Assembly: GCA_937923365.1 (NCBI GenBank)
Contig: CALAIJ010000090.1
Coordinates: 1 to 5,192 of the forward strand
DNA length: 5,192 nt
Direction: 5' to 3'
From: an uncultured Sulfitobacter sp.
GTDB taxonomy: Bacteria; Pseudomonadota; Alphaproteobacteria; Rhodobacterales; Rhodobacteraceae
Both the position numbers and the translations under genes were made by a program. The notes beneath the pieces are model-generated. The model was not told the origin of the DNA. It saw nothing but the letters and a program-made list of their open reading frames with translations, and made no database searches. This document shows positions 1 through 5,168 of the stretch, piece by piece; the first letter of the stretch is position 1; each line of letters opens with the position of its first letter.

Positions 1-748
1 GCGACCAGCCGTTACGCGACAGGTAGGCCGCCGTGGAGGCCAGCGAATCCGTTGGATCATTCGACCAGATGTCGCGACGCCCGTCGCCCGTGAAATCCAC
101 GGCAAAGGCTTGGTATGACGTGGGGATAAACTGCGTGTGGCCCATGGCCCCTGCCCATGAACCGGTCATGTTTGCAGGCGTGGTGTCGCCCCGCTGGATG
201 ATCTTGAGCGCCGCAATCAGCTGCTTCTCAAAGAACGCCCCGCGCCGCCCGTCATAGGCCAGTGTCGAGGTGCTGGAAATCACCGGCACATTGCCGCGCC
301 GCTCACCAAAAAAGCTTTCGAGCCCCCAGATCGCGGTGACGATTTCTGGCTCCACGCCGTATTTCGCCTCCACGGCCTGCAAGGTGCTGCGATGACGCGC
401 ATAGGCCGCTCGCCCTTTTGAGACACGTTCGTCCGAAGCGGCTATGGCCAGATAATCCTCAAGGGTGCGCTTGAATTCGACTTGGTTGCGGTCACGTTTG
501 ACAACGCCGGGCAAGTAGCCCGCGCCGCGAAACGCGGTTTCCAGTGTGGATTGCGAGATGCCGCTGCTGCCAGCGCGGCTCTTGAACGACGCAACCCAGG
601 CGTCATAGCCCGCATTGCGTTGGGGCCGCAAATCGGCGGGCAAACCTGTGCTGCCTGTCGCGCCCGATGTGCTGGAGCCCGTGCCACCACAGGCCGACAG
701 ACCCAATGCGGCCAGACCAATGGTGAATGTTCTGCGTGACGTGTTCAT
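1..748 (-). CDS. Lytic murein transglycosylase, MltB type; Tat-type lipoprotein; 3' end outside window
   Basis: The enzyme is expected to cleave the MurNAc-GlcNAc bond of peptidoglycan non-hydrolytically, leaving 1,6-anhydroMurNAc ends, on the periplasmic side of a membrane. The 249 residues visible show an N-terminal signal with a twin-arginine motif (SRRTF, residues 4-8), a short hydrophobic stretch and a lipobox LSAC with Cys20, so export by Tat and lipid attachment are likely. Residues 45-249 match the MltB-like catalytic domain: the WGLESFFGE block (141-149) supplies the probable catalytic Glu144, followed by GSWAGAMGHTQFIPTSY (196-212) and an EF-hand-like loop DFTGDGRRDIW (218-228). Family members are usually near 400 residues and often end in a peptidoglycan-binding domain, which would lie outside the window. 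The start is supported by GAGGG eight bases upstream. It lies downstream of creA on the same strand but has its own promoter candidate. Family assignment is confident; which paralogue it is cannot be told. Confidence 0.93.
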   Translation of the reverse strand, partial: MNTSRRTFTIGLAALGLSACGGTGSSTSGATGSTGLPADLRPQRNAGYDAWVASFKSRAGSSGISQSTLETAFRGAGYLPGVVKRDRNQVEFKRTLEDYLAIAASDERVSKGRAAYARHRSTLQAVEAKYGVEPEIVTAIWGLESFFGERRGNVPVISSTSTLAYDGRRGAFFEKQLIAALKIIQRGDTTPANMTGSWAGAMGHTQFIPTSYQAFAVDFTGDGRRDIWSNDPTDSLASTAAYLSRNGWS

Positions 749-756
749 GTGCCCTA

Positions 757-761
757 CCCTC
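757..761 (-). promoter_or_regulatory. Shine-Dalgarno sequence of the transglycosylase gene
   Basis: On the minus strand this reads GAGGG, eight bases before the ATG at 746-748. It supports the start that gives the intact Tat/lipoprotein signal. Confidence 0.6.
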
Positions 762-775
762 GGTATTTTCCGCGC

Positions 776-803
776 AGTCTAGCGCCGATCCGCCTGCACG
801 CAA
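776..803 (-). promoter_or_regulatory. Candidate sigma-70-like promoter for the transglycosylase gene
   Basis: Read on the minus strand, TTGCGT (798-803) and TAGACT (776-781) are separated by 16 bases and would place transcription start about 20 bases before the ATG. The -10 matches TATAAT at four of six positions and the -35 matches only the TTG. The position is sensible, but the call rests on weak consensus matches. It suggests the gene can be transcribed independently of creA. Confidence 0.35.
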
Positions 804-831
804 GAAGGCGTTTCAACGATGTGCGGCAAGA

Positions 832-858
832 CGCCGAAGGCGCGAGGCACCGACGGTG
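832..858 (-). other. Two short inverted repeats after creA, possible weak terminator
   Basis: Just past the creA stop, on the minus strand, there is CACCG-T-CGGTG (848-858) and then CGCC-TTC-GGCG (832-842). Neither is followed by a run of T, so intrinsic termination is doubtful. They could instead stabilise the creA transcript end. Confidence 0.25.
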
Positions 859-861
859 GGT

Positions 862-1320
862 TCAGTCTTTCGACTTATACAATGGCACAGTGGACATGGA
901 CATTTTGGCAGAGCCGTCCTGCACATCGCGGGCATGGCTGATGTAAATCAACGTGTTGTTCTGCGCGTCGAAGATGCGTTTGACCTGCAAGGTCTTGAAG
1001 ATGATCGAGCGGCGCTCGCGGAAGACGTTTTCGCCCTCGTCACTGCGGTCGATGTCCCCCACAACAATGGGCCCCGTCTGGCGGCACGAGATGGAGGAAT
1101 TGGACGGATCCTCGAACCAGTTGCCCTTTTGCAAGCGGTCGATCAGACCGCGCTCGAAATAGGAAAGGTGGCAGGTTACGCCTTGCACCTTGGGGTCGGG
1201 CACGGCCTCCACCACGATGTCATTGCCCAGCCAGTCGACGTCCACATTGCCGACAACTTCGGCGGCAAGCGGGCTGGCTGTGGCAAGGAAGGCGGCGGTC
1301 AGTACGGTTTTATATGTCAT
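862..1320 (-). CDS. creA: CreA family periplasmic protein
   Basis: This is a 152-residue protein of the CreA family, whose biochemical role is unknown despite the historic link to the E. coli cre locus. The N-terminus (1-20) is a Sec-type signal peptide with likely cleavage after SPLAA, so the mature protein should be periplasmic. The family pattern is clear: GNVDVDWLGNDIVVEAVPDPKV (24-45), GVTCHLSY (47-54), SISCRQTGPI (76-85), RRSIIFKTLQVKRIFDAQNNTLIYIS (103-128) and a C-terminal SAKMSMSTVPLY. Cys50 and Cys79 are the only cysteines in the mature protein and probably form a disulfide. The length agrees with the roughly 155 residues of the family. The ATG at 1318-1320 is preferred over upstream in-frame starts because it begins exactly at the signal peptide; the Shine-Dalgarno sequence is poor. 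It diverges from the radical SAM gene and lies 113 bp upstream of the transglycosylase gene. No creB, creC or creD neighbour is seen. Confidence 0.9.
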   Translation of the reverse strand: MTYKTVLTAAFLATASPLAAEVVGNVDVDWLGNDIVVEAVPDPKVQGVTCHLSYFERGLIDRLQKGNWFEDPSNSSISCRQTGPIVVGDIDRSDEGENVFRERRSIIFKTLQVKRIFDAQNNTLIYISHARDVQDGSAKMSMSTVPLYKSKD

Positions 1321-1414
1321 GTGACAAGAAACCCCGCGACCGACGGTTTGGTTCCACACCTCCCGCCAATCTGCGCAAAAACAGCACAGGAGTGTCGAAG
1401 ACAAATTTGCGCCC

Positions 1415-1443
1415 TTGCCGTCGCCACATATGGAACATATCAA
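1415..1443 (+). promoter_or_regulatory. Candidate promoter of the radical SAM repair operon
   Basis: TTGCCG (1415-1420) and TATCAA (1438-1443) are spaced by 17 bases, each matching the sigma-70 consensus at four of six positions. With the usual six-base gap the transcript would begin at or next to the ATG at 1450, so the mRNA may be leaderless. This agrees with the absence of a usable Shine-Dalgarno sequence. The LexA box covers the -10. Confidence 0.45.
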
Positions 1444-1447
1444 GAAC
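1433..1447 (+). promoter_or_regulatory. LexA (SOS) box, GAAC-N7-GAAC
   Basis: The sequence GAACATATCAAGAAC is a perfect match to the direct-repeat operator bound by alphaproteobacterial LexA (GAAC-N7-GAAC, equivalently GTTC-N7-GTTC). It ends two bases before the start codon of the radical SAM gene and overlaps its probable -10, an ideal place for repression. The match and position are seen directly; binding by LexA is inferred from the known motif and from the DNA-repair character of the genes. Confidence 0.82.
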
Positions 1448-1449
1448 AA

Positions 1450-2679
1450 ATGGGAAAGCTCAGTCTCCAGGAAAAGCTCGCGCTGCTCAGCGATGCCGCA
1501 AAGTACGACGCCAGTTGCGCGTCCTCTGGCACCACGCGGCGGGATTCCAAAGACGGCAAGGGCCTGGGCAGCACCGAAGGGTCAGGCATTTGCCACGCCT
1601 ATGCACCGGACGGGCGGTGCATATCGCTTCTGAAAATCCTGATGACCAACTTTTGCATCTACGATTGCGCCTATTGCATCAACCGCGTGTCCTCGGGCGT
1701 GGCACGCGCGCGGTTCACCCCCGAAGAGGTTGTGCATCTGACGATCGAATTCTATCGCCGCAATTACATCGAAGGGTTGTTTCTGTCGTCCGGCATCATC
1801 CGCTCGCCCGATGACACCATGGCCGACATGGTGCGCATCGCGCGGATGCTGCGCGAGGATCACAACTTTCGCGGCTATATCCACCTCAAGACCATCCCGG
1901 ATGCGGCCCCCGAATTGATCGAACAGGCCGGGCTGCTGGCGGACCGTCTGTCGATGAACGTGGAGCTGCCCACGGATGCGGGTCTAAAGGCTTATGCGCC
2001 CGAAAAGAACGCCGCTGGCATTCGCCGCGCCATGGGCGGCGTGCGCGCCCGAAAAGAGGCCGCGGCAGAGAAATCCCACACCGGCAAGCGCGGTGCCAAG
2101 TTCGCGCCTGCAGGTCAATCCACCCAATTGATTGTCGGAGCGGATGGGGCGAATGATGCCACGATCCTGCAAAGCTCCACGCGGCTTTATGGCGATTACA
2201 AACTCAAGCGGGTGTACTATTCCGCTTTCTCGCCTATCCCTGACAGCACCGCCAAACTGCCGCTGATCAAGCCACCACTGATCCGCGAACATCGGCTTTA
2301 TCAGGCCGATTGGCTGATGCGGTTTTACGGGTTCGAGGCGGATGAAATCGCCCCCGACGCCGGCATGCTGGATCTGGAGATTGACCCGAAACTGGCATGG
2401 GCGCTTGCCAACCGCCACGCCTTTCCGGTGGATGTGAACACAGGCGCGCGCGCCGCACTGTTGCGGGTGCCGGGCTTTGGCACCAAATCCGTGCAGCGTA
2501 TTCTGGCAGCACGGCGCAATGGCGCTTTGGGCTACGCTGACCTTAAACGCATCGGCGCCTTGGTGAAAAAAGCACAGCCCTTCATTGTGGCGCGTGACTG
2601 GTCGCCCGGCGCGTTGACGGATGCGGCCAACCTGCGGGCGCGGTTTGCGCCACCGCCTGAACAGCTGAGCCTGTTTTGA
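1450..2679 (+). CDS. Putative DNA modification/repair radical SAM protein (rSAM linked to UDG, TIGR03916 type)
   Basis: This 409-residue protein belongs to the radical SAM family that travels with a DUF4130/TIGR03915 protein and uracil-DNA glycosylase. A role in DNA repair or modification is assumed from that linkage; no reaction is established. The N-terminal block KYDASCASSGT (18-28) and GICHAYAPDGRC (46-57) precede the 4Fe-4S motif CIYDCAYC, with Cys69, Cys73 and Cys76 in CxxxCxxC spacing. The TIM-barrel-like core follows (FLSSGI, HLKTIP, SMNVELPTD, and YYSAFSPIP at roughly 257-265). A C-terminal helix-hairpin-helix around residues 335-360 (LLRVPGFGTKSVQRILAARR) implies DNA binding. The open frame runs far upstream, but the protein family begins near MGKLSLQEKL and no closer upstream start exists in frame, so ATG 1450 is chosen. 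It overlaps the next gene by four bases, indicating one operon, and sits under a LexA box. Extra cysteines 23, 48 and 57 could be functional. Confidence 0.92.
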   Translation: MGKLSLQEKLALLSDAAKYDASCASSGTTRRDSKDGKGLGSTEGSGICHAYAPDGRCISLLKILMTNFCIYDCAYCINRVSSGVARARFTPEEVVHLTIEFYRRNYIEGLFLSSGIIRSPDDTMADMVRIARMLREDHNFRGYIHLKTIPDAAPELIEQAGLLADRLSMNVELPTDAGLKAYAPEKNAAGIRRAMGGVRARKEAAAEKSHTGKRGAKFAPAGQSTQLIVGADGANDATILQSSTRLYGDYKLKRVYYSAFSPIPDSTAKLPLIKPPLIREHRLYQADWLMRFYGFEADEIAPDAGMLDLEIDPKLAWALANRHAFPVDVNTGARAALLRVPGFGTKSVQRILAARRNGALGYADLKRIGALVKKAQPFIVARDWSPGALTDAANLRARFAPPPEQLSLF

Positions 2680-3524
2680 CCTATACCGTCCCCTTGCCGC
2701 GTCTGGGCACCTTTGCTGCATGGCGCAGTGCCGCACGGGCATTGGCCGGGGCCCGCGTGCCACCCGAACAGATTATCTGGATGCCTGACGGATCGCAGGC
2801 CGGGTTGTTTGACGCGCCCCCCCAACCGCTGCCCGAGGCCCGCGCGCCCGTGACAGCCACCAAAGCGTTTTTGACGCTGGCAGAGCAGATGTGCTGCCAC
2901 CGTGACCCGCGCACGTTCGATCTAGCCTACCAGTTGCTGCTGGGGATGCAGACAGGGCGACACAAGCTGTCCAACCGTGCGGACGTGGTGGTCAATCATG
3001 CGCAGCAGATTGCCAAGAACATCCGCCGCGACCGGCACAAAATGCGTGCCTTTGTGCGGTTTCGCGAAGTGACGCAAGCGGGGGCGAACAGGCGCAGCTT
3101 TGTCGCGTGGTTCGAGCCGGATCACCGCATCGAAGAGTTGAACGCACCGTTCTTTGCCCGCCGCTTTGCCGATATGGACTGGGCGATTGTCACCCCCGAA
3201 GTCACCACCACCTTCCGACTGGGCGAGGTGACCCACACCGCCGTCGCCGCGACCCCACCCGATCTGCATGACGACACAGAGGCGTTGTGGCGAACATATT
3301 ATGCCAATATCTTCAATCCTGCGCGGCTCAAGATCAAAGCGATGCAGTCCGAGATGCCCAAGAAATACTGGAAGAACCTGCCGGAAGCAGACCTGATCCC
3401 CGACCTGATCGCAGGTGCCGAGGCGCGTGTGATGCAGATGCGCGAAACCGCCCCCAGCCTGCCGCCGGTGCGGGCTCAGCGTATTCTCGACCGGCTTCCC
3501 AGGCGCCAGGAGGGCGACATCTAA
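2676..3524 (+). CDS. DUF4130/TIGR03915-type putative DNA repair protein, lacking a UDG domain
   Basis: This 282-residue protein is the usual partner of the preceding radical SAM protein; its biochemical activity is unknown. It starts MTYTVPLPRLGTFAAWRSAAR, the typical N-terminus of the family, which supports the TTG start within TTGA overlapping the upstream stop (translational coupling). Characteristic blocks are HRDPRTFDLAYQLLLG (75-90), a basic region ADVVVNHAQQIAKNIRRDRHKMRAFVRFRE (102-131 in total), FFARRFADMDWAIVTP (159-174) and YYANIFNPARLKIKAMQSEM (208-227) followed by PKKYWKNLPEA. From memory of the family, many proteobacterial relatives continue after this point into a UdgX-like uracil-DNA glycosylase domain and reach about 480 residues. 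Here the protein ends in a linker-like tail (256-282, Pro/Arg rich) at TAA, and reading on in frame gives no glycosylase sequence. It may be a natural stand-alone form, as in Firmicutes, or a truncated gene. The GGTCAGGACCCC element begins right after the stop. Confidence 0.87.
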   Translation: MTYTVPLPRLGTFAAWRSAARALAGARVPPEQIIWMPDGSQAGLFDAPPQPLPEARAPVTATKAFLTLAEQMCCHRDPRTFDLAYQLLLGMQTGRHKLSNRADVVVNHAQQIAKNIRRDRHKMRAFVRFREVTQAGANRRSFVAWFEPDHRIEELNAPFFARRFADMDWAIVTPEVTTTFRLGEVTHTAVAATPPDLHDDTEALWRTYYANIFNPARLKIKAMQSEMPKKYWKNLPEADLIPDLIAGAEARVMQMRETAPSLPPVRAQRILDRLPRRQEGDI

Positions 3525-3536
3525 GGTCAGGACCCC
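3525..3536 (+). repeat. GGTCAGGACCCC element, copy 1
   Basis: This copy follows directly on the TAA of the DUF4130 gene. Its core GGTC-AG-GACC is an inverted repeat with a two-base centre. An identical 12-mer follows the stop codon of the monooxygenase gene, so the two copies bracket that gene. Confidence 0.6.
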
Positions 3537-3647
3537 AGGCAATTAGATTCCCCAGAACCCTTGATTAGCTTATTCATGGTTTCAGCTCTCTGCCCACTCC
3601 GGTAATTTGAAAAGCGAACACCAATGGCTCAGCCCCGGAGGCCCCCC
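3537..3647 (+). other. Leader region of the monooxygenase gene
   Basis: This non-coding stretch is visibly richer in A+T in its first two thirds than the flanking genes. No convincing -35/-10 pair was found; TTGATT near 3560 and TAATTT near 3603 are the only promoter-like hexamers and they do not pair at a good distance. The promoter presumably lies here because the gene is 123 bp from its neighbour. Confidence 0.3.
3637..3641 (+). promoter_or_regulatory. Shine-Dalgarno sequence that decides the monooxygenase start
   Basis: GGAGG lies six bases before the ATG at 3648. This selects that codon over the in-frame ATG at 3624, which would put the Shine-Dalgarno sequence inside the gene and add eight residues (MAQPRRPP) that the FAD-binding fold does not need. 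Confidence 0.75.
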
Positions 3648-4877
3648 ATGTCAGCAGAACAGATAGACACCCTTGTTGTCGGGGGCGGCCAAGCGGGGTT
3701 GGCGATGAGCGAGCACCTGAGCACGCAAGGCATCCACCACGTTGTGCTGGAACGCAACCGCATCGCAGAGCGCTGGCGGGTGGAGCGGTGGGCGTCCCTG
3801 GTCGCCAACGGCCCCGCATGGCACGACCGTTTCCCCAGCAAGGAATTCGCAGACTGCGGACCGGACGATTTCCCCACCAAAGACAGCGTCGTTGCCTATT
3901 TCGAGGAATTCGTCACCGAGAAAAATGTGCCGATCCGCTGTGGCGTCGAGGTGCACAAAGTCACCAAGGCCAGCGATGGCCACGGGTTTGACGTCTCCAC
4001 GTCACACGGGGACATGCATGCGCGCAATGTGGTGGCAGCAACGGGGCCCTTCCAGAACCCTGCAATCCCGCCTGTGGTGCCTGCACAAGACGGTTTGCAC
4101 CAGATCCATTCCACCGCTTACCGCCGCCCTGACGCCCTGCCCGAAGGCGGGGTGCTTGTGGTCGGGGCGGGGTCTTCAGGCAGCCAGATCGCCGAGGAAT
4201 TGCGCGCCAGCGGGCGCGACGTGTACCTCTCTGTCGGGGCGCATGATCGCCCGCCGCGGCGCTATCGCGGCAAGGATTTCGTCTGGTGGCTGGGCGTGCT
4301 TGGCAAATGGCAGATGAAGTCCCCTCCGGTCGGGGCCGAGCATGTCACCATCGCCGTCAGCGGGGCCAACGGCGGGCGCACCGTCGACTTCCGGCGCTTT
4401 GCTGCAAACGGCATCACGCTGCTGGGTATGACCCAGAGTTTTGTGGATGGCACCTTGCGGTTTGCCCCTGATCTGGCAGGCAATATCGCACAAGGCGACG
4501 CGAATTACCTCTCTGTGCTGGACGAAGCGGATGCTTATGTGGCCCGCGAAGGGCTTGATCTGCCGCTGGACCCTGACGCGCGTGACATCGGGCCTGACCC
4601 TGACTGTGTCACCACCCCCGTGCTAGCGCTTGATCTGGCAGCGGCCGGCATCACGACACTCATCTGGGCCACAGGCTTTACCCAGGATTTCGCGTGGCTG
4701 GATGTGGATGCCTTTGACGCAGATGGAAAGCCCGCACATCAAGACGGCGTGTCCAAAGAGCCGGGCATATACTTTCTGGGGCTTCCGTGGCTTTCGATGC
4801 GCGGCTCTTCGTTTATCTGGGGGGTCTGGGTTGATGCCAAGAACCTTGCGGGCCATATCGCGCAGTCGCGCCGCTAG
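3648..4877 (+). CDS. Flavin-containing monooxygenase-like NAD(P)/FAD oxidoreductase (CzcO/YUCCA type)
   Basis: This 409-residue cytosolic flavoprotein is expected to use FAD, NADPH and O2 to oxygenate a small molecule; the substrate cannot be told. The N-terminal FAD Rossmann motif is VVGGGQAG (10-17), starting eight residues after Met1. A second, NADPH-binding Rossmann motif, VVGAGSSGSQIAEEL, lies at 171-185. Between them are VVAATGPFQNP (128-138) and GLHQIHSTAYR (149-159), resembling the monooxygenase fingerprint FxGxxxHxxxY. The aromatic Tyr, rather than a Trp-Pro/Asp ending, argues against a Baeyer-Villiger enzyme. The late ATG motif IWATGFTQDFAWL (339-351) and the GIYFLGLPWLSMRGSSFIWGV block (373-393 in total) complete the family layout. 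There is no signal peptide. It stands alone, is not obviously part of the repair operon, and is bracketed by GGTCAGGACCCC repeats. Trimethylamine monooxygenase is unlikely, because that protein is longer and differs in sequence as remembered. An oxidoreductase without oxygenase activity remains possible. Confidence 0.88.
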   Translation: MSAEQIDTLVVGGGQAGLAMSEHLSTQGIHHVVLERNRIAERWRVERWASLVANGPAWHDRFPSKEFADCGPDDFPTKDSVVAYFEEFVTEKNVPIRCGVEVHKVTKASDGHGFDVSTSHGDMHARNVVAATGPFQNPAIPPVVPAQDGLHQIHSTAYRRPDALPEGGVLVVGAGSSGSQIAEELRASGRDVYLSVGAHDRPPRRYRGKDFVWWLGVLGKWQMKSPPVGAEHVTIAVSGANGGRTVDFRRFAANGITLLGMTQSFVDGTLRFAPDLAGNIAQGDANYLSVLDEADAYVAREGLDLPLDPDARDIGPDPDCVTTPVLALDLAAAGITTLIWATGFTQDFAWLDVDAFDADGKPAHQDGVSKEPGIYFLGLPWLSMRGSSFIWGVWVDAKNLAGHIAQSRR

Positions 4878-4889
4878 GGTCAGGACCCC
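4877..4889 (+). repeat. GGGTCAGGACCCC element, copy 2
   Basis: The inverted repeat GGGTC-AG-GACCC (4877-4888) shares its first G with the TAG stop of the monooxygenase gene and contains the same 12-mer as copy 1. The overlapping arms CAGGA and TCCTG (4881-4898) offer an alternative stem. A run of six T follows only at 4917-4922, too far away for a normal intrinsic terminator. Confidence 0.6.
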
Positions 4890-4942
4890 TTAATCCTGCA
4901 CCGCTGGTTTGACAGATTTTTTCTTGTGACCATTGCCTGTCA

Positions 4943-4962
4943 GGGCATCGCTTGCGATGTCC
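4943..4962. repeat. Inverted repeat with 9-bp arms
   Basis: GGGCATCGC and GCGATGTCC pair over nine positions with one G-T wobble and a TT centre. In RNA it would form an eight-pair stem with a CTTG loop. It is the longest stem of the region. No T-run follows it. Confidence 0.6.
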
Positions 4963-4973
4963 CGAGTAGGGAG

Positions 4974-4985
4974 GCGCATCTGCGC
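4974..4985. repeat. Palindrome GCGCA-TC-TGCGC
   Basis: The five-base arms are perfect with a two-base centre. It is one unit of the inverted-repeat mosaic and has no clear role by itself. Confidence 0.45.
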
Positions 4986-5020
4986 AGGAACTCTTGTTGA
5001 ATTTCAAGCAGATGTAACGA

Positions 5021-5062
5021 TCCCTGTCGGGACATTGCCAAAGGGGCAATGCCCTGTCGGGC
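5021..5062. repeat. Three hairpins placed end to end
   Basis: TCCC-TGTC-GGGA (5021-5032), CATTGCC-AAAGG-GGCAATG (5033-5051) and GCCC-TGTC-GGGC (5051-5062) touch without spacer. The outer two share the 10-mer CCCTGTCGGG, the copies being exactly 30 bp apart, so the unit looks like a composite, repeated structural element. An RNA would fold as three adjacent stem-loops. Confidence 0.6.
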
Positions 5063-5077
5063 AGTGGCTCACGGGGA

Positions 5078-5095
5078 AAATCCGTCAAATCCGTC
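5078..5095. repeat. Tandem duplication of AAATCCGTC
   Basis: Two perfect 9-bp copies lie head to tail and are followed by a partial third unit (AAACCG). Replication slippage is the simplest origin. Confidence 0.6.
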
Positions 5096-5109
5096 AAACC
5101 GAAGGTTTG
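5095..5109. repeat. Hairpin CAAACC-GAA-GGTTTG
   Basis: Perfect six-base arms enclose a three-base loop. It abuts the tandem duplication on its left. There is no T-run on the plus strand after it, so it is not a typical terminator. Confidence 0.5.
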
Positions 5110-5123
5110 CCAGACAATCGCGG

Positions 5124-5168
5124 CGCGCCTTTAGCGCGACGGACGCCAAAACCGCTTCATTTCAGCGG
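5124..5168. repeat. Two further inverted repeats near the window end
   Basis: CGCGC-CTTTA-GCGCG (5124-5138) and CCGCT-TCATTTC-AGCGG (5152-5168) each have perfect five-base arms. They continue the mosaic towards the right edge. Individually such short stems can arise by chance; the density is what stands out. Confidence 0.4.

Noticed and set aside
727..1449. Long in-frame extension upstream of the radical SAM gene
   Set aside because: It is antisense to creA, does not resemble any radical SAM N-terminus, and the family start, promoter and LexA box all point to ATG 1450.
1984..2763. Open frame of 259 codons on the minus strand
   Set aside because: It is antisense to the radical SAM gene, has Arg/Gln/His-rich composition typical of shadow frames in high-G+C DNA, and shows no recognisable domain.
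3529..3577. Minus-strand mini-ORF starting at the ATG complementary to 3575-3577
   Set aside because: It is only 16 codons, has no ribosome binding site, and ends within the repeated 12-mer.
3525..4889. Insertion sequence with the 12-mers as target duplication
   Set aside because: No transposase or longer terminal inverted repeats are present, and the enclosed gene is an ordinary metabolic flavoenzyme.
4877..4922. Intrinsic terminator for the monooxygenase gene
   Set aside because: The palindrome is nearly 30 bases away from the six-T run, and no stable stem ends directly before the T-run.
4813..5097. Minus-strand open frame of 94 codons covering the hairpin region
   Set aside because: It starts at TTG inside the tandem repeat, lacks a Shine-Dalgarno sequence, overlaps the 3' end of the monooxygenase gene and has no family-like pattern.
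4890..5168. CRISPR array
   Set aside because: The inverted repeats differ from each other in sequence and spacing; there is no repeated unit of 24-40 bp with unique spacers.
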